The translations under genes and the position numbers were made by a program. Below are positions 55,331 through 63,787 of a DNA stretch of 64,000 bases, in pieces; position 1 is the stretch's first letter; each line of letters starts with the position of its first letter. The stretch is from contig JBEKGJ010000019.1 of the NCBI GenBank assembly GCA_050012855.1, positions 12,301 to 76,300 of the forward strand, written 5' to 3'. The notes under the pieces were generated by a model, which was given only the letters and a program-made list of their open reading frames with translations, was not told where the DNA came from and did not search any database. Origin of the DNA: JAJXZJ01 sp050012855 (GTDB lineage Bacteria > Verrucomicrobiota > Verrucomicrobiia > Limisphaerales > J093).

Positions 55331-55895
55331 TCACTCGCGGACGTCCCTGCCGTGCGGATGGAAAGCCTCCGCCGACAGGCGATCGAGTTGTCCCATCAGG
55401 TGGAGTGGCAGCGAAAGCAGTTGTACCAGATGGTTCTCGCCGCCCGGCAACTTGACGCTCTCCGATACCAGTGGACGCAGGTGAAACCTTACCGCTTGGT
55501 GTCGCCGCTTCTCCTGGAGGAATTGGAAGAGCGAACGCAATGTGCCGGTCTTGCCGGCCTTCACCTCGACCGGGAGAATATCCTGGTTTCGGCTGATGAC
55601 GAAATCTACTTCGGCATTCGCGTTGCGTGCTTCGCGTCCCCAGCAGAACAGCTGTGGGTCCTCGAAAGCCCGCGTGGCGCAGAGCAGTTCCTGCCCGACA
55701 AACTGCTCCGCCAAGGCTCCTTCGTTCACGGTGACCAAATCCTCTGCTCCGACCAGGTCGAGGCCACACATCCGATTCACCAGAACCGGCTGTCCAGGTC
55801 ACGCTCGCGTTCCAAGTCCACCTTGAGCACCGACTTGAATAATCGCCGCCCAAAATCCTCGACCAAATACGTCTTTCCGACCTGACCGGCGCCCC
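55331..55895 (-). pseudogene. Broken AAA_14/DUF4143 ATPase
   Basis: The 5' piece has a Walker A segment, LVLRGAGQVGKTYLVEDFGR, and stops near 55777. The 3' piece starts near 55780 in another frame (MCGLDLVGAEDLVTVNEGAL, AEQFVGQELL, NAEVDFVISRNQ, PVEVKAGKTGTLRSL) and is the DUF4143 nuclease-like end. The part between, with Walker B and the helical domain, is deleted. The true N-terminus is replaced by transposase sequence. Confidence 0.72.
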
Positions 55896-56634
55896 GTAGC
55901 ACCAATGGCTTGCAGTCGGGGCGATGATCGCGCGAGTAGCCGCGCCGGGCCTGGGGGACGGCCTCCACGTCGCCCTCGAAATGGGTCGAGGTCAGATCGT
56001 AGAGGAAGAGATCAAAGGTGGCGCCGAAGAGGTCTTTCCACTTCGCGGCCAGGTGCTGTTCGAGGGCGGGCTTGTGGGCGAGCACGCGGTCCAGGCAACG
56101 ATAGAGCCGGTCCTTGTCGGCCACGCGGGCGTCGGTGTCGAGCAACCCCTCCAGCGCGGTTTGCGGAAACCACTTTTCGTGGACGAAGAGTTCGCTGCGC
56201 GGGGCCAGCAGGCGGTTGACGACGAGCAGTTCGAGCACTTCGTGCCAGGGCACGTCGCCGGGCGAGTCGGCCAGGGTGCCTTGCCAGAAGGCGCGCAGGC
56301 CCAAGTCGTCCCAGAGTTGGATGGCGACCCAGCCGTCGCCGAAGCGGCGGGGCGCCTTCACGGCGGAGGAGGAGAGCTTGACTTCGACCACGTCGGGATC
56401 GTTGGGGGCAGCTTGCTCGCGGTCGGTGAAGAGGCGCAGTTGGCGGTGCTGGCCGTCCTCGTGGAGGACGTCCAAGGAGTGCTGCCAGGAATCGAGCTGG
56501 GGGGTGTTGAGTTCGCCCAGATGGAGAAGCTGGCGCTGGACGACGCGGTCGCGGCTGACGCGGAGGCTTTCGCAGACGGAGTAATAGACGTGGGTCTTGC
56601 CATCCTTGGTGCGGGTGCGGCGTTTGAGAAACAT
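55896..56634 (-). pseudogene. IS1634-type transposase, 3'-truncated and fused
   Basis: The frame starts MFLKRRTRTKDGKTHVYYSV and shows LRVSRDRVVQRQLLHLGELN, then LFLYDLTSTHFEGDVEAVPQ and RRGYSRDHRPDCKP. These match the N-terminal third of IS1634-family (IS1549-like) DDE transposases. It then reads directly into the ATPase Walker A segment, so the catalytic core beyond the first Asp is lost. I saw no terminal inverted repeats. Confidence 0.75.
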
Positions 56635-57051
56635 CGTGCCGTACAAATACCCCGAGCCCACGGTGGGGAGACAAGGGGGTAGGTCGGCCGACAGGCATTT
56701 TCAGCGAAACCCGCCCTGTCACTCAATGACTTGCACCCGAAAAAACCTGAAAACTCGCGTTTCGTGCAAAAGTTGGGCCAGCGCCACGAACACTTGGTTC
56801 ATGGGGTCGTCACCGGTTGGCACCAAAATCTACCGCCTGCACACGCCCTGACCGCGCTCGATGTGGCCGTGGCCGCCTGATTGGGAACCCGGTTCGGAGC
56901 GCGGTTTGAAATTAGCCGTAACCGGGTGGTACTTTCCGGCGTCTTCTTCTGTAACCCAAGTGTTGGATTGTGCGCCGGCGTCAGGCGCGACAGGCGCGGT
57001 CAAAACGTCTAAACATTTGTGGCAGAAAAACATCAAACAACAGGTAACTCC
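56635..57051. other. Gene-free stretch between transposase and 57 kb gene
   Basis: About 415 bases with no supported gene. It should hold the left end of the insertion sequence and the promoter of the secreted protein at 57052. I could not identify inverted repeats or a clear promoter. Confidence 0.35.
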
Positions 57052-57759
57052 ATGAAACGCAATCTCGCACTAAGCACCATCCTTCTCATCGCCGGTTCCC
57101 TTCTGGCGGCCGATTCCCCGAAGGATGAAGTCACCGGCGCCGCGAAAGCGCTGGCCGACAAGAGCAACTATAGCTGGAAAACCACCACCGAAACCGCGGG
57201 AAACCAGAACTTCCGCCCCGGACCGACCGAGGGTAAAACCGAGAAAGGCGGTGCCACCTGGCTCTCCCTGTCCATGCGCGACAACAAGGTCGAGGCTGTC
57301 ATCAAGGGCGACAAGGCCGCCCTAAAGAGTGGCGATGCTTGGGAGTCGGCGTCAGAGGACAGCGCGGCCGGCGGCCAGCAAGGACCCGCCCGCTTCCTTT
57401 CCCGCCGCATCCGGACCTTCAAGGCCCCCGCCGCGGAGGCCCAGGGCATCCTCGAGAAAGTTGCCGGGTTGAAGAAGGATGGCGACGCCTATGCTGGCGA
57501 CCTCACGGAAGATGGCGCGAAGGCACAACTGTCCATGGGTGGCCGCGGCGGCAACAATGCGCCGGATATCAGCGGCGCCAAGGGCTCGGTCAAGTTCTGG
57601 ATCAAGGATGGCGTGCTCTCGAAGTATGAAGTCAAGGTCCAGGGCAAGGTAAGCTTCAACGGCAACGACCGCGACGTTGACCGGACCACGACCGTGGAAA
57701 TCAAGGACGTGGGCACGACGAAAGTCGTAGTCCCGGAAGACGCGGCCAAGAAGCTGTAA
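57052..57759 (+). CDS. Secreted protein, paralogue of the 22.5 kb protein
   Basis: A 235-residue exported protein with a signal peptide (residues 1-19, ending SLLAAD). It has the same architecture as the 22481-23185 product: NYSWKTTTET, FRPGPTEGK, KFWIKDGVLSKYEVKVQGK and DRTTTVEIKDVGTTKVVVP align between the two. A Gly-rich patch (MGGRGGNN) lies at about residue 162. The function is unknown. Both paralogues are single genes not coupled to a common operon, and a perfect hairpin follows this one. Confidence 0.75.
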   Translation: MKRNLALSTILLIAGSLLAADSPKDEVTGAAKALADKSNYSWKTTTETAGNQNFRPGPTEGKTEKGGATWLSLSMRDNKVEAVIKGDKAALKSGDAWESASEDSAAGGQQGPARFLSRRIRTFKAPAAEAQGILEKVAGLKKDGDAYAGDLTEDGAKAQLSMGGRGGNNAPDISGAKGSVKFWIKDGVLSKYEVKVQGKVSFNGNDRDVDRTTTVEIKDVGTTKVVVPEDAAKKL

Positions 57760-57773
57760 GTCTGCCCCTCACG

Positions 57774-57803
57774 CCCGGCAAGGATCAACCCGCTCTTGCC
57801 GGG
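57774..57803 (+). terminator. Perfect 9-bp hairpin after the secreted protein gene
   Basis: CCCGGCAAG (57774-57782) and CTTGCCGGG (57795-57803) form a perfect stem with a 12-base loop 14 bases after the stop. No T tract follows, so termination would be weak or bidirectional. Confidence 0.5.
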
Positions 57804-57957
57804 GCAAATCACATTCCGCGCCCGCCGGCAGCCCGGCGGGTTTCGTATTTTCAACCGGGCGTCGTGTGCGCAGCCGTCCTGGTAAATACAGCCCTTCCGC
57901 GGAGCCTGCGGCAACCGTCGTGACATCCCCACCCCATCCGCTAAACTCGCCGGCAAC

Positions 57958-59580
57958 GTGAGTGCGCTGCCGTGCATCCTGCTCGAGGATGAGCACCTGT
58001 TGGTCGTGAACAAGCCCGCCGGCTGGAACACGCACTCTCCCTCCGCGTTCGCCGGCGAAGGCATCTACGAATGGCTGCGCCACCGGGAACCGCGCTGGGC
58101 GGAGCTGGCAATCATTCACCGTCTGGACAAGGACACTTCCGGCGTGCTGGTCTTCAGCAAAACCCAACTCGCCAACCGCTCGCTCACCGCGCAATTCGCC
58201 CAGCGCTCCGTCCGCAAGGAATACCGGCTCCTGACTCGCGCACCGGTCGCCTTCAAGCAACTGACGGTGCGGACCGCCCTGGTCCGGACCGGCGAACATT
58301 ACGTCGCCCGGCCGGTCTCATCCGGGTGCATGGTGGCAGAGACACGGTTTGAAGTGGTCGAAAGCAGCGGCGGTTATGTCCAACTCCTCGCCACCCCACT
58401 GACCGGCCGCACCCACCAAATCCGCGTTCATGCGGCGGACCGTGGCTTCCCCATCCTGGGCGATGTTCTTTACGGCGGCCCGCCGGCCGGGCGTCTCTGT
58501 CTCCACGCCGAGCGTCTCGCGTTCCGGCACCCGGCGACCGGTGAACTGCTCGAACTGCGAGCGCCCGTGAATTTCGCGCTCGACCCACACCGTCTGCTCC
58601 GGGAGGCCTGCATAGACGCAACCCAGACCGACGTGTGGCGCTGCCTCCACGGCGTGCATGAACTCGGCCAGCGGTATTGTCCGCCGGATGACGCTCCGGC
58701 TTTCTACGTGGACCGGCTTGGCGATTTCCTGCTGGCGCAGTCGGACCGCCCGCCCGGTTTCAATCAGACCGAGTACCTGCGGCGAGAGTGCGAACGCCGC
58801 GGCTTGCACGGAGTTTACCACAAGCTGCTCGACCGCCAGGTCCGTGGTGCCTCGCCGACCGCAAGTTCCTCGAAACTCTCCTGGGGCGAGCCGGCGCCGG
58901 ATCGGTTCGTGGTCCAGGAAAACGGCGTCCGGTTCGAACTCAGCTTCGATGAGGGATATTCAAGCGGTCTGTTTCTCGATCAGCGGGAAAACCGCCGTCG
59001 CTTGCTCACGCGGCATGTTGCCGCGGATTTCCCGCTGCTTTTCGCCCAGGCTCCCGCCAGCGAGGTGCTCAATGTTTTTGCCTACACCTGCGCGTTCTCG
59101 GTGTGCGCCGCCCTGGCGGGTGCCCGGACGACCAGTCTCGATCTTTCCAAGAAGCACCTTGAATGGGGCCGGCGCAACTTCGCCCACAACGGATTGGATC
59201 CGGCGGCACACGACTTCATTTTCGGCGACGCCTTCGACTGGCTGCGCCGGCTGGCAAAAAAAGCCCGGACGTTCGACCTCGTCCTGCTCGACCCGCCCAC
59301 GTTCTCCACCTCAAAAACCGGGAGAACCTTCCGGGCGGAGCAGGACTTCGGGCGACTCGTCACCGCGGCGGTGAAACTCGTCAAGCCCGGTGGCGTGCTG
59401 TTCGCTTCGACCAACGCCGCGCGGTTGCCACCCCAGGATTTTGTGACCGCGGTGAGCGGGGCGATTGCCGCCGCCGGCCGGGGGATCGTCCGGCAGCACT
59501 TCGTGCCGCAACCGCCGGACTTTCCCATCAGCCGCGAAGAACCCGGGTATTTGAAAACCTTGTGGTTGCGATTGGATTGA
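57958..59580 (+). CDS. RluA-type pseudouridine synthase fused to RlmI-type methyltransferase
   Basis: A 540-residue fusion. Residues about 1-225 are an RluA-family pseudouridine synthase with the catalytic Asp in AIIHRLDKDTSGVLVFSK and the GRTHQIRVHA motif. Residues about 225-540 resemble the RlmI/RlmK class I rRNA cytosine methyltransferase, with YSSGLFLDQRENRR, VLNVFAYTCAFSVCAAL (SAM loop) and DLVLLDPPTFSTSKTG. Both halves keep their key residues, so one protein may make two rRNA modifications. The start is a GTG. Confidence 0.9.
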   Translation: MSALPCILLEDEHLLVVNKPAGWNTHSPSAFAGEGIYEWLRHREPRWAELAIIHRLDKDTSGVLVFSKTQLANRSLTAQFAQRSVRKEYRLLTRAPVAFKQLTVRTALVRTGEHYVARPVSSGCMVAETRFEVVESSGGYVQLLATPLTGRTHQIRVHAADRGFPILGDVLYGGPPAGRLCLHAERLAFRHPATGELLELRAPVNFALDPHRLLREACIDATQTDVWRCLHGVHELGQRYCPPDDAPAFYVDRLGDFLLAQSDRPPGFNQTEYLRRECERRGLHGVYHKLLDRQVRGASPTASSSKLSWGEPAPDRFVVQENGVRFELSFDEGYSSGLFLDQRENRRRLLTRHVAADFPLLFAQAPASEVLNVFAYTCAFSVCAALAGARTTSLDLSKKHLEWGRRNFAHNGLDPAAHDFIFGDAFDWLRRLAKKARTFDLVLLDPPTFSTSKTGRTFRAEQDFGRLVTAAVKLVKPGGVLFASTNAARLPPQDFVTAVSGAIAAAGRGIVRQHFVPQPPDFPISREEPGYLKTLWLRLD

Positions 59581-59604
59581 CGCTGATAGCCAGGTCGGCG
59601 ACCG

Positions 59605-59904
59605 TCACGAACCAGGGGCCAGTTTGGCAAGGACGGCTTCCCGTCGTGCATCGTGGATGAGGAGGAGTTTATGGCGGCTGGTCGCCCCGCGCAGCAACCG
59701 TACCGCGCCCCGGGGACAATCCAATTTCTCGGCGACGAACCGCAGCAAGGCGGCGTTGGCCGCGTCGTCCACCGGCGGGGCGGCGACGCGAATTTTCAGT
59801 TCTCCTTCGGTGGAACCAGCCACTTCGGTGCGGCTGGCACGCGGTTGCACTTTCACCGCCAGGACCACCCCTTCCGCGTGGTCGGAGATGAACGTGGACT
59901 TCAT
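59605..59904 (-). CDS. DUF167 (YggU-family) protein
   Basis: A 99-residue protein of the DUF167 family: VVLAVKVQPRASRTEVAG near the N-terminus and VAAPPVDDAANAALLRFVAE in the middle are the usual signatures. The function is unknown. The ATG at 59904 overlaps the stop of the YggT gene, the same neighbour pair seen in many bacteria. Confidence 0.88.
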   Translation of the reverse strand: MKSTFISDHAEGVVLAVKVQPRASRTEVAGSTEGELKIRVAAPPVDDAANAALLRFVAEKLDCPRGAVRLLRGATSRHKLLLIHDARREAVLAKLAPGS

Positions 59905-60734
59905 AACGGCAGCCGGCTGAAGAGCCACGTCAGCCCGCGCTCGCCCAATCCCAGCCCGAGCAACACGACGGCAATGCCGACGACCGGCGTCAGATCAACG
60001 CGTCCGACGCGCAGGGGCAGCCAGCGTAATGGGGCGAGAATGTTGCGCGCCGTGGCGTTGATGAAGGACCAGAAGGCGTGATTGCCAAGGTAGAGATAGC
60101 TGTTCACCACGTGGAGCAGCAGCACCACGGCGATCAAGTTCTTCCAAGCGAGGACCGTACCGGCGCCGATCACCGCCCCCTGCTGCCAGCAATGCGCCGG
60201 CGAACGCGGTGCCGCCGTCATGCCCAACCGCACGAACAAGGGGTTGACGGCAAACCAAAGCCCGGTGACCACCAGCCAGGGTGCGAGGATTTTGAGCAAA
60301 GCCGGCCAGCGATCCACCCACCCGAGGTGCTGGCGCACCAACCGCTGCAACGGCACGGCGTCGCCCACCCGGTGGTTGACCATCGAAAGAAACAACAACC
60401 AGAAGTGGAAGACGGCCAGCCAGACCAGAAATCCCAGCAGCGAATAGAGCGCCATGCGCTCCAGCGACGCACTGTTAAACCACAGGACGATCACCCCGAG
60501 ATCAAGCGAAGCGATCCAGTTCACCTGCATCCCGACCCGCCAGTAGAACCAGGCACGCACGCCGAGCAGGCCGATCAATGCAACCAACAGCCAGTGCCGG
60601 CGCGCCGGTGATGGACCGGCCTGACGCGACACCCACGGCAAAGTCGTCTTTGTCACCGGTGCGAATCCTGCGGTCCGCCAGATTGCCCATAGGAGCAGGC
60701 CCGCCAGGTTTAGGAGAAGGTCCGCCAGGTTCAT
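59901..60734 (-). CDS. YggT-family membrane protein
   Basis: A 277-residue membrane protein with two YggT units. Each has a helix, a loop and a second helix (SYLYLGNHAFWSFINATARN with LAPLRWLPLRVG in the second). YggT proteins are linked to osmotic stress and cell division through co-occurrence. It is longer than the usual 90-190 residues because of a central segment. It is coupled to DUF167 by an ATGA overlap. Confidence 0.8.
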   Translation of the reverse strand: MNLADLLLNLAGLLLWAIWRTAGFAPVTKTTLPWVSRQAGPSPARRHWLLVALIGLLGVRAWFYWRVGMQVNWIASLDLGVIVLWFNSASLERMALYSLLGFLVWLAVFHFWLLFLSMVNHRVGDAVPLQRLVRQHLGWVDRWPALLKILAPWLVVTGLWFAVNPLFVRLGMTAAPRSPAHCWQQGAVIGAGTVLAWKNLIAVVLLLHVVNSYLYLGNHAFWSFINATARNILAPLRWLPLRVGRVDLTPVVGIAVVLLGLGLGERGLTWLFSRLPL

Positions 60735-60767
60735 TGCGTCTGCAGGTCAACCTGAAGCCAAGCCCGG

Positions 60768-61667
60768 CTACATCCGCTTGAGCAGGGTTTCCGCCATCAC
60801 GGACGGAGTTTCCGCCACGGCAATGCCCGCCGCACGGAACGCCTCGATCTTCGCCGCCGCCGTGCCCTTGCCCCCGCTGACGATGGCGCCAGCGTGCCCC
60901 ATGCGGCGTCCCGGCGGGGCCGTGGCGCCGGCGATGAAACCCACGACCGGCTTGGCGCAATGCTCCGCAATCCAGGCCGCGGCCTCCTCCTCGGCGCTGC
61001 CACCGATCTCGCCGATCATGATGATGCCGTGCGTGTCGGGATCGTCGTTAAACAGCTTGATCACATCGAGGTGCGACGTGCCGTTCACCGGATCACCGCC
61101 AATGCCGACACAAGTGCTCTGGCCCGCGCCGTGGCTGGTGATCTGCCACACGGCTTCGTAGGTCAGGGTGCCGCTGCGCGACAACACGCCGATGTGGCCC
61201 TTTTTGTGAATGTAGCCCGGCGCGATGCCGATGCGGCAGCCGCCGTGGGAGTCCTTCCCTTCACCTGGCGTGACAATGCCCGGACAATTCGGGCCGATCA
61301 ACCGGGTCCCCTTGCCCTCGATCGCGCGCTTGGCCTTGATCATGTCATTCACCGGAATCCCCTCCGTGATGCAGACGACCAACTCCAGCCCGGCATCCAC
61401 GCCTTCGAGGATGGCGTCGGCGGCGAAGGCCGGCGGCACGAACACGGCGGACGCCGTCGCACCGGTGGCCTGCACGGCTTCGGCGACGGTGTCGAAGATG
61501 GGCACCTTGAATTCCTTGTGATCGAACGTCTGGCCGCCTTTGCCGGGCGTGACGCCGGCAACGACCTGCGTGCCGTAATCGAGCGAGAGTTGCGCATGCC
61601 GGGCGCCGAAGCTGCCGGTGATGCCCTGAACAAGGACCTTGGTGTCGGGTTTAACGAGGATGGACAT
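60768..61667 (-). CDS. sucD: Succinyl-CoA ligase, alpha subunit
   Basis: A 299-residue TCA-cycle subunit. The CoA-binding Rossmann start is TKVLVQGITGSFGARHAQLS, the middle has LIGPNCPGIVTPGE, and the phosphorylated active-site His is in GRRMGHAGAIVSGG. It needs the beta subunit SucC, which is not in this window, whereas the two are usually adjacent. The ATG at 61667 matches the family start. Confidence 0.94.
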   Translation of the reverse strand: MSILVKPDTKVLVQGITGSFGARHAQLSLDYGTQVVAGVTPGKGGQTFDHKEFKVPIFDTVAEAVQATGATASAVFVPPAFAADAILEGVDAGLELVVCITEGIPVNDMIKAKRAIEGKGTRLIGPNCPGIVTPGEGKDSHGGCRIGIAPGYIHKKGHIGVLSRSGTLTYEAVWQITSHGAGQSTCVGIGGDPVNGTSHLDVIKLFNDDPDTHGIIMIGEIGGSAEEEAAAWIAEHCAKPVVGFIAGATAPPGRRMGHAGAIVSGGKGTAAAKIEAFRAAGIAVAETPSVMAETLLKRM

Positions 61668-61693
61668 GGAGGAGTTCGATTGGTGAATTAGAA

Positions 61694-62194
61694 TTAGCGA
61701 TCCCTTGGAGCCGCATCGGCCAACAGCCGTTCCTGGATGGCCTTCAACTGGATGACGGCAAGCTTGTCCTGGGTCCGGCCCATGGTTTCCTTCGCGCGGA
61801 TCAGGGCGTCGCGGCTGAGCACGCGGCATTTGCCCGACGGGGTGTTGATCTCGATGGACTGGCGAAGCACTTCGTCGAAATCGCCCACGCCCAGAACCTC
61901 GCTCAGGCAGTCCAACACGCCCAGGTCCGTGTCAAGATACAAATTCTTGAGGCGGGCCGCGAACTCATCCGTCAATTCGAGCGGCAGCTTCTGCGGTGTC
62001 ATCCGGTGTTTGGGGTGGAACTCGTCGAGGGTCCGGACGAGACGGCGCAGGTTCTCCACCGAAAACCGGCAGCAAATGTCCACGTCCCTGGTCAGGAGCG
62101 AGGCGCCGTGGGCGACGGCGGCATAGCCGCCCACGACCACGAACTCGACGCCGCCCGCGGCGAGTTTCTCGATCAGGGCCTTAAGCTTCTCCAT
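61694..62194 (-). CDS. Nucleotidyltransferase-fold protein, putative antitoxin or toxin
   Basis: A 166-residue protein with the nucleotidyltransferase pattern VVVGGYAAVAHGASLLTRDV then DICCRF, as in DUF6036/AbiEii-like proteins. Later it has DLGVLDCLSEVLGVGDFDEV and SRDALIRAKETMGRTQDKLA. Proteins of this type often form toxin-antitoxin-like pairs with a small partner. Its start overlaps the 73-residue gene upstream by 14 bases. Confidence 0.72.
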   Translation of the reverse strand: MEKLKALIEKLAAGGVEFVVVGGYAAVAHGASLLTRDVDICCRFSVENLRRLVRTLDEFHPKHRMTPQKLPLELTDEFAARLKNLYLDTDLGVLDCLSEVLGVGDFDEVLRQSIEINTPSGKCRVLSRDALIRAKETMGRTQDKLAVIQLKAIQERLLADAAPRDR

Positions 62195-62402
62195 AGTGCT
62201 TGCTCACGCTGTCGCGGAGCTGAAGGGAAAAGCTCAGGGCGTCGTCATGCTCGACCCAACGCTCCCAAGGCGTCTTGGCCAGACTCAGCTCGATCAGCGA
62301 TAAATCAATCCCCGCAACCGCCGCCGCCCGCCACGCCGGCCCCGCGTCGGGCGGGCAGACGTAGCCGCGATTGAGTTGCTCGATGAAGGCCTCGTCAGGC
62401 AT
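62181..62402 (-). CDS. Small partner protein of the nucleotidyltransferase
   Basis: A 73-residue acidic protein with no recognised domain. It reads MPDEAFIEQLNRGYVCPPDA and later WERWVEHDDALSFSLQLRDS. It lies between the VOC gene (gap 7 bases) and the nucleotidyltransferase gene (overlap 14 bases). Its position suggests a two-component pair, but its role is unknown. A longer in-frame start at 62450 would overlap the VOC gene. Confidence 0.55.
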   Translation of the reverse strand: MPDEAFIEQLNRGYVCPPDAGPAWRAAAVAGIDLSLIELSLAKTPWERWVEHDDALSFSLQLRDSVSKHYGEA

Positions 62403-62409
62403 GGCGCGG

Positions 62410-62778
62410 TTACCCGGCATTCCGTTGGTGGAGGCAAATCGTGTTGCCATCCGGATCGCAAATCATCGCCAGACGGCAGACCGGCGTGGCCACCGGCTCC
62501 AGGCGGAACTTCACCCCATGCTGGCGCAGATGCGCGATGGCCGCGTCGAAATCCCCGACTTCAAGCGCCACCGTGCCGCCGTCCGGCCCCGGTTTCCAAC
62601 CCGGTGCACGACCCAGACTCAACGCGGTGGCGCCGATTTCGTATTCGACCCATTGGCCGTCCGGCGTCTGGATCACTTTGGCCGGCTTCAGGCCCAGGAC
62701 GCCTTCGTAAAAGGCGCGCGCCCGCGCCATGTCCGTGACGGCGTACGAGCAAAAGGCGATTTCGACGATCTCGAGCAT
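62410..62778 (-). CDS. VOC-family (glyoxalase-like) protein
   Basis: A 122-residue vicinal-oxygen-chelate protein with two beta-alpha-beta-beta-beta units: FCSYAVTDMARARAFYEGVL and FRLEPVATPVCRLAMICDPD, ending GNTICLHQ. VOC proteins include glyoxalases, dioxygenases and antibiotic-resistance proteins, and the substrate cannot be told here. Confidence 0.85.
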   Translation of the reverse strand: MLEIVEIAFCSYAVTDMARARAFYEGVLGLKPAKVIQTPDGQWVEYEIGATALSLGRAPGWKPGPDGGTVALEVGDFDAAIAHLRQHGVKFRLEPVATPVCRLAMICDPDGNTICLHQRNAG

Positions 62779-63171
62779 GACCCGCCCGGAGTGTTGTTTT
62801 GACGGGGGGAAAACTCAACCTTTTTCCCGACACCTTTTTCTCGAAACGCTGGCGGGCTGCCGGGCCAGGCAGTGACCCGACCGCCGCAGCCATCTGGCGG
62901 GGGCCAGTGCCGACGGAAACATGCCAGACCAATTCCAACATCGCCACCAACCACCTGCATCTTCATCCCTTCGGCGTCCCACAATGTATCCACTATCACT
63001 TGAAACAGTGCGACGCGGGCGAAACCTTTGGCGGGCTCATGCCGGCGCAGGACGTCACTGAGGTCAAATCCGCCAGGAAGGGAATCGCCGATTTCGCCGG
63101 CTTCGAACAGGTGGAACAAGGAACCGGCGACCCGCGAAGGTCGCCTGTCGGCAAGATGCAGACCAAGGAGG
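62779..63171. other. Stretch between VOC gene and rplT
   Basis: About 390 bases. A minus-strand frame from 63119 (MFHLFEAGEIGDSLPGGFDL) is open but overlaps the VOC gene out of frame and matches nothing I know, so I do not call it. The stretch holds the hairpin at 63126-63145. Confidence 0.35.
63126..63145 (-). terminator. Hairpin after rplT
   Basis: GGCGACC and GGTCGCC form a perfect 7-bp stem with a TTCGCG loop on the minus strand, 27 bases after the rplT stop. A pyrimidine-rich stretch but no long T tract follows. It is a plausible terminator for rpmI-rplT. Confidence 0.45.
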
Positions 63172-63543
63172 TTAAGCCTTGGCGGCTTTGGCCTGAAGCG
63201 CGCTTTGCGCGATCTTCACCAACTCGGTGAATGCCGCCACGTCGGTTGCGGCAAGGTCGGACAGGACTTTGCGATCAAGGGCCACCTTGGCCTCCTTCAA
63301 GCCTTCAATAAAGCGGCTGTAAGTGAGACCGGCCGCGCGGACCGCGGCGTTGATGCGAATCTGCCACAGGGCGCGGTAATTGCGCTTCTTGGTCTTGCGA
63401 TCGCGATAAGCATATTGCAGGCCGTGGTCCACGGCATCGGAGGCGTAGCGGTAGAGCTTGGAACGGCGCATCCGAAAGCCCTTGGCGGCTCGGACCATCC
63501 GTTTGCGACGTTTGCGGGAGGCGGGGGCGTTGGTGACACGCAT
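63172..63543 (-). CDS. rplT: 50S ribosomal protein L20
   Basis: A 123-residue ribosomal protein: a basic N-terminus (RKRRKRMVRAAKGFRMRRSK), the helix DRKTKKRNYRALWQIRINAA and the C-terminal domain with YSRFIEGLKEAKVALDRKVL. It binds 23S rRNA early in assembly. It lies 34 bases downstream of rpmI on the same strand, the usual pairing. Confidence 0.97.
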   Translation of the reverse strand: MRVTNAPASRKRRKRMVRAAKGFRMRRSKLYRYASDAVDHGLQYAYRDRKTKKRNYRALWQIRINAAVRAAGLTYSRFIEGLKEAKVALDRKVLSDLAATDVAAFTELVKIAQSALQAKAAKA

Positions 63544-63577
63544 GGCGATTCAGGGTTGACAGTGGAAGTCGGGTTTG

Positions 63578-63787
63578 TCAGTGGCTGAAGGGCAGGCTTT
63601 GCGTGACACGATAGGCGTCCGTCGGGTCCACCACCGCAGACTTGCGGAGATGCCGGCGGCGCTTGGCATTCTTGGTGCCCAACAAGTGACGGCGGCCCGC
63701 ATGGGCGCGCATCACCTTGCCCGTGGCCGTGATCTTGAACCGCTTGGCCACCGATTTCTTTGTTTTAACACCCTTCGGTCGTCGCAT
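63578..63787 (-). CDS. rpmI: 50S ribosomal protein L35
   Basis: A 69-residue basic ribosomal protein: GVKTKKSVAKRFKITATGKV and RRHLLGTKNAKRRRHLRKSA are family signatures. It precedes rplT. infC, which usually comes first in this operon, is not found in the remaining 213 bases of the window. Confidence 0.95.
   Translation of the reverse strand: MRRPKGVKTKKSVAKRFKITATGKVMRAHAGRRHLLGTKNAKRRRHLRKSAVVDPTDAYRVTQSLPFSH

Noticed and set aside
62688..63119. A 143-residue minus-strand frame upstream of the VOC gene.
   Set aside because: It overlaps the VOC gene in another frame, and its second half is its antisense-like shadow. No family is recognised.
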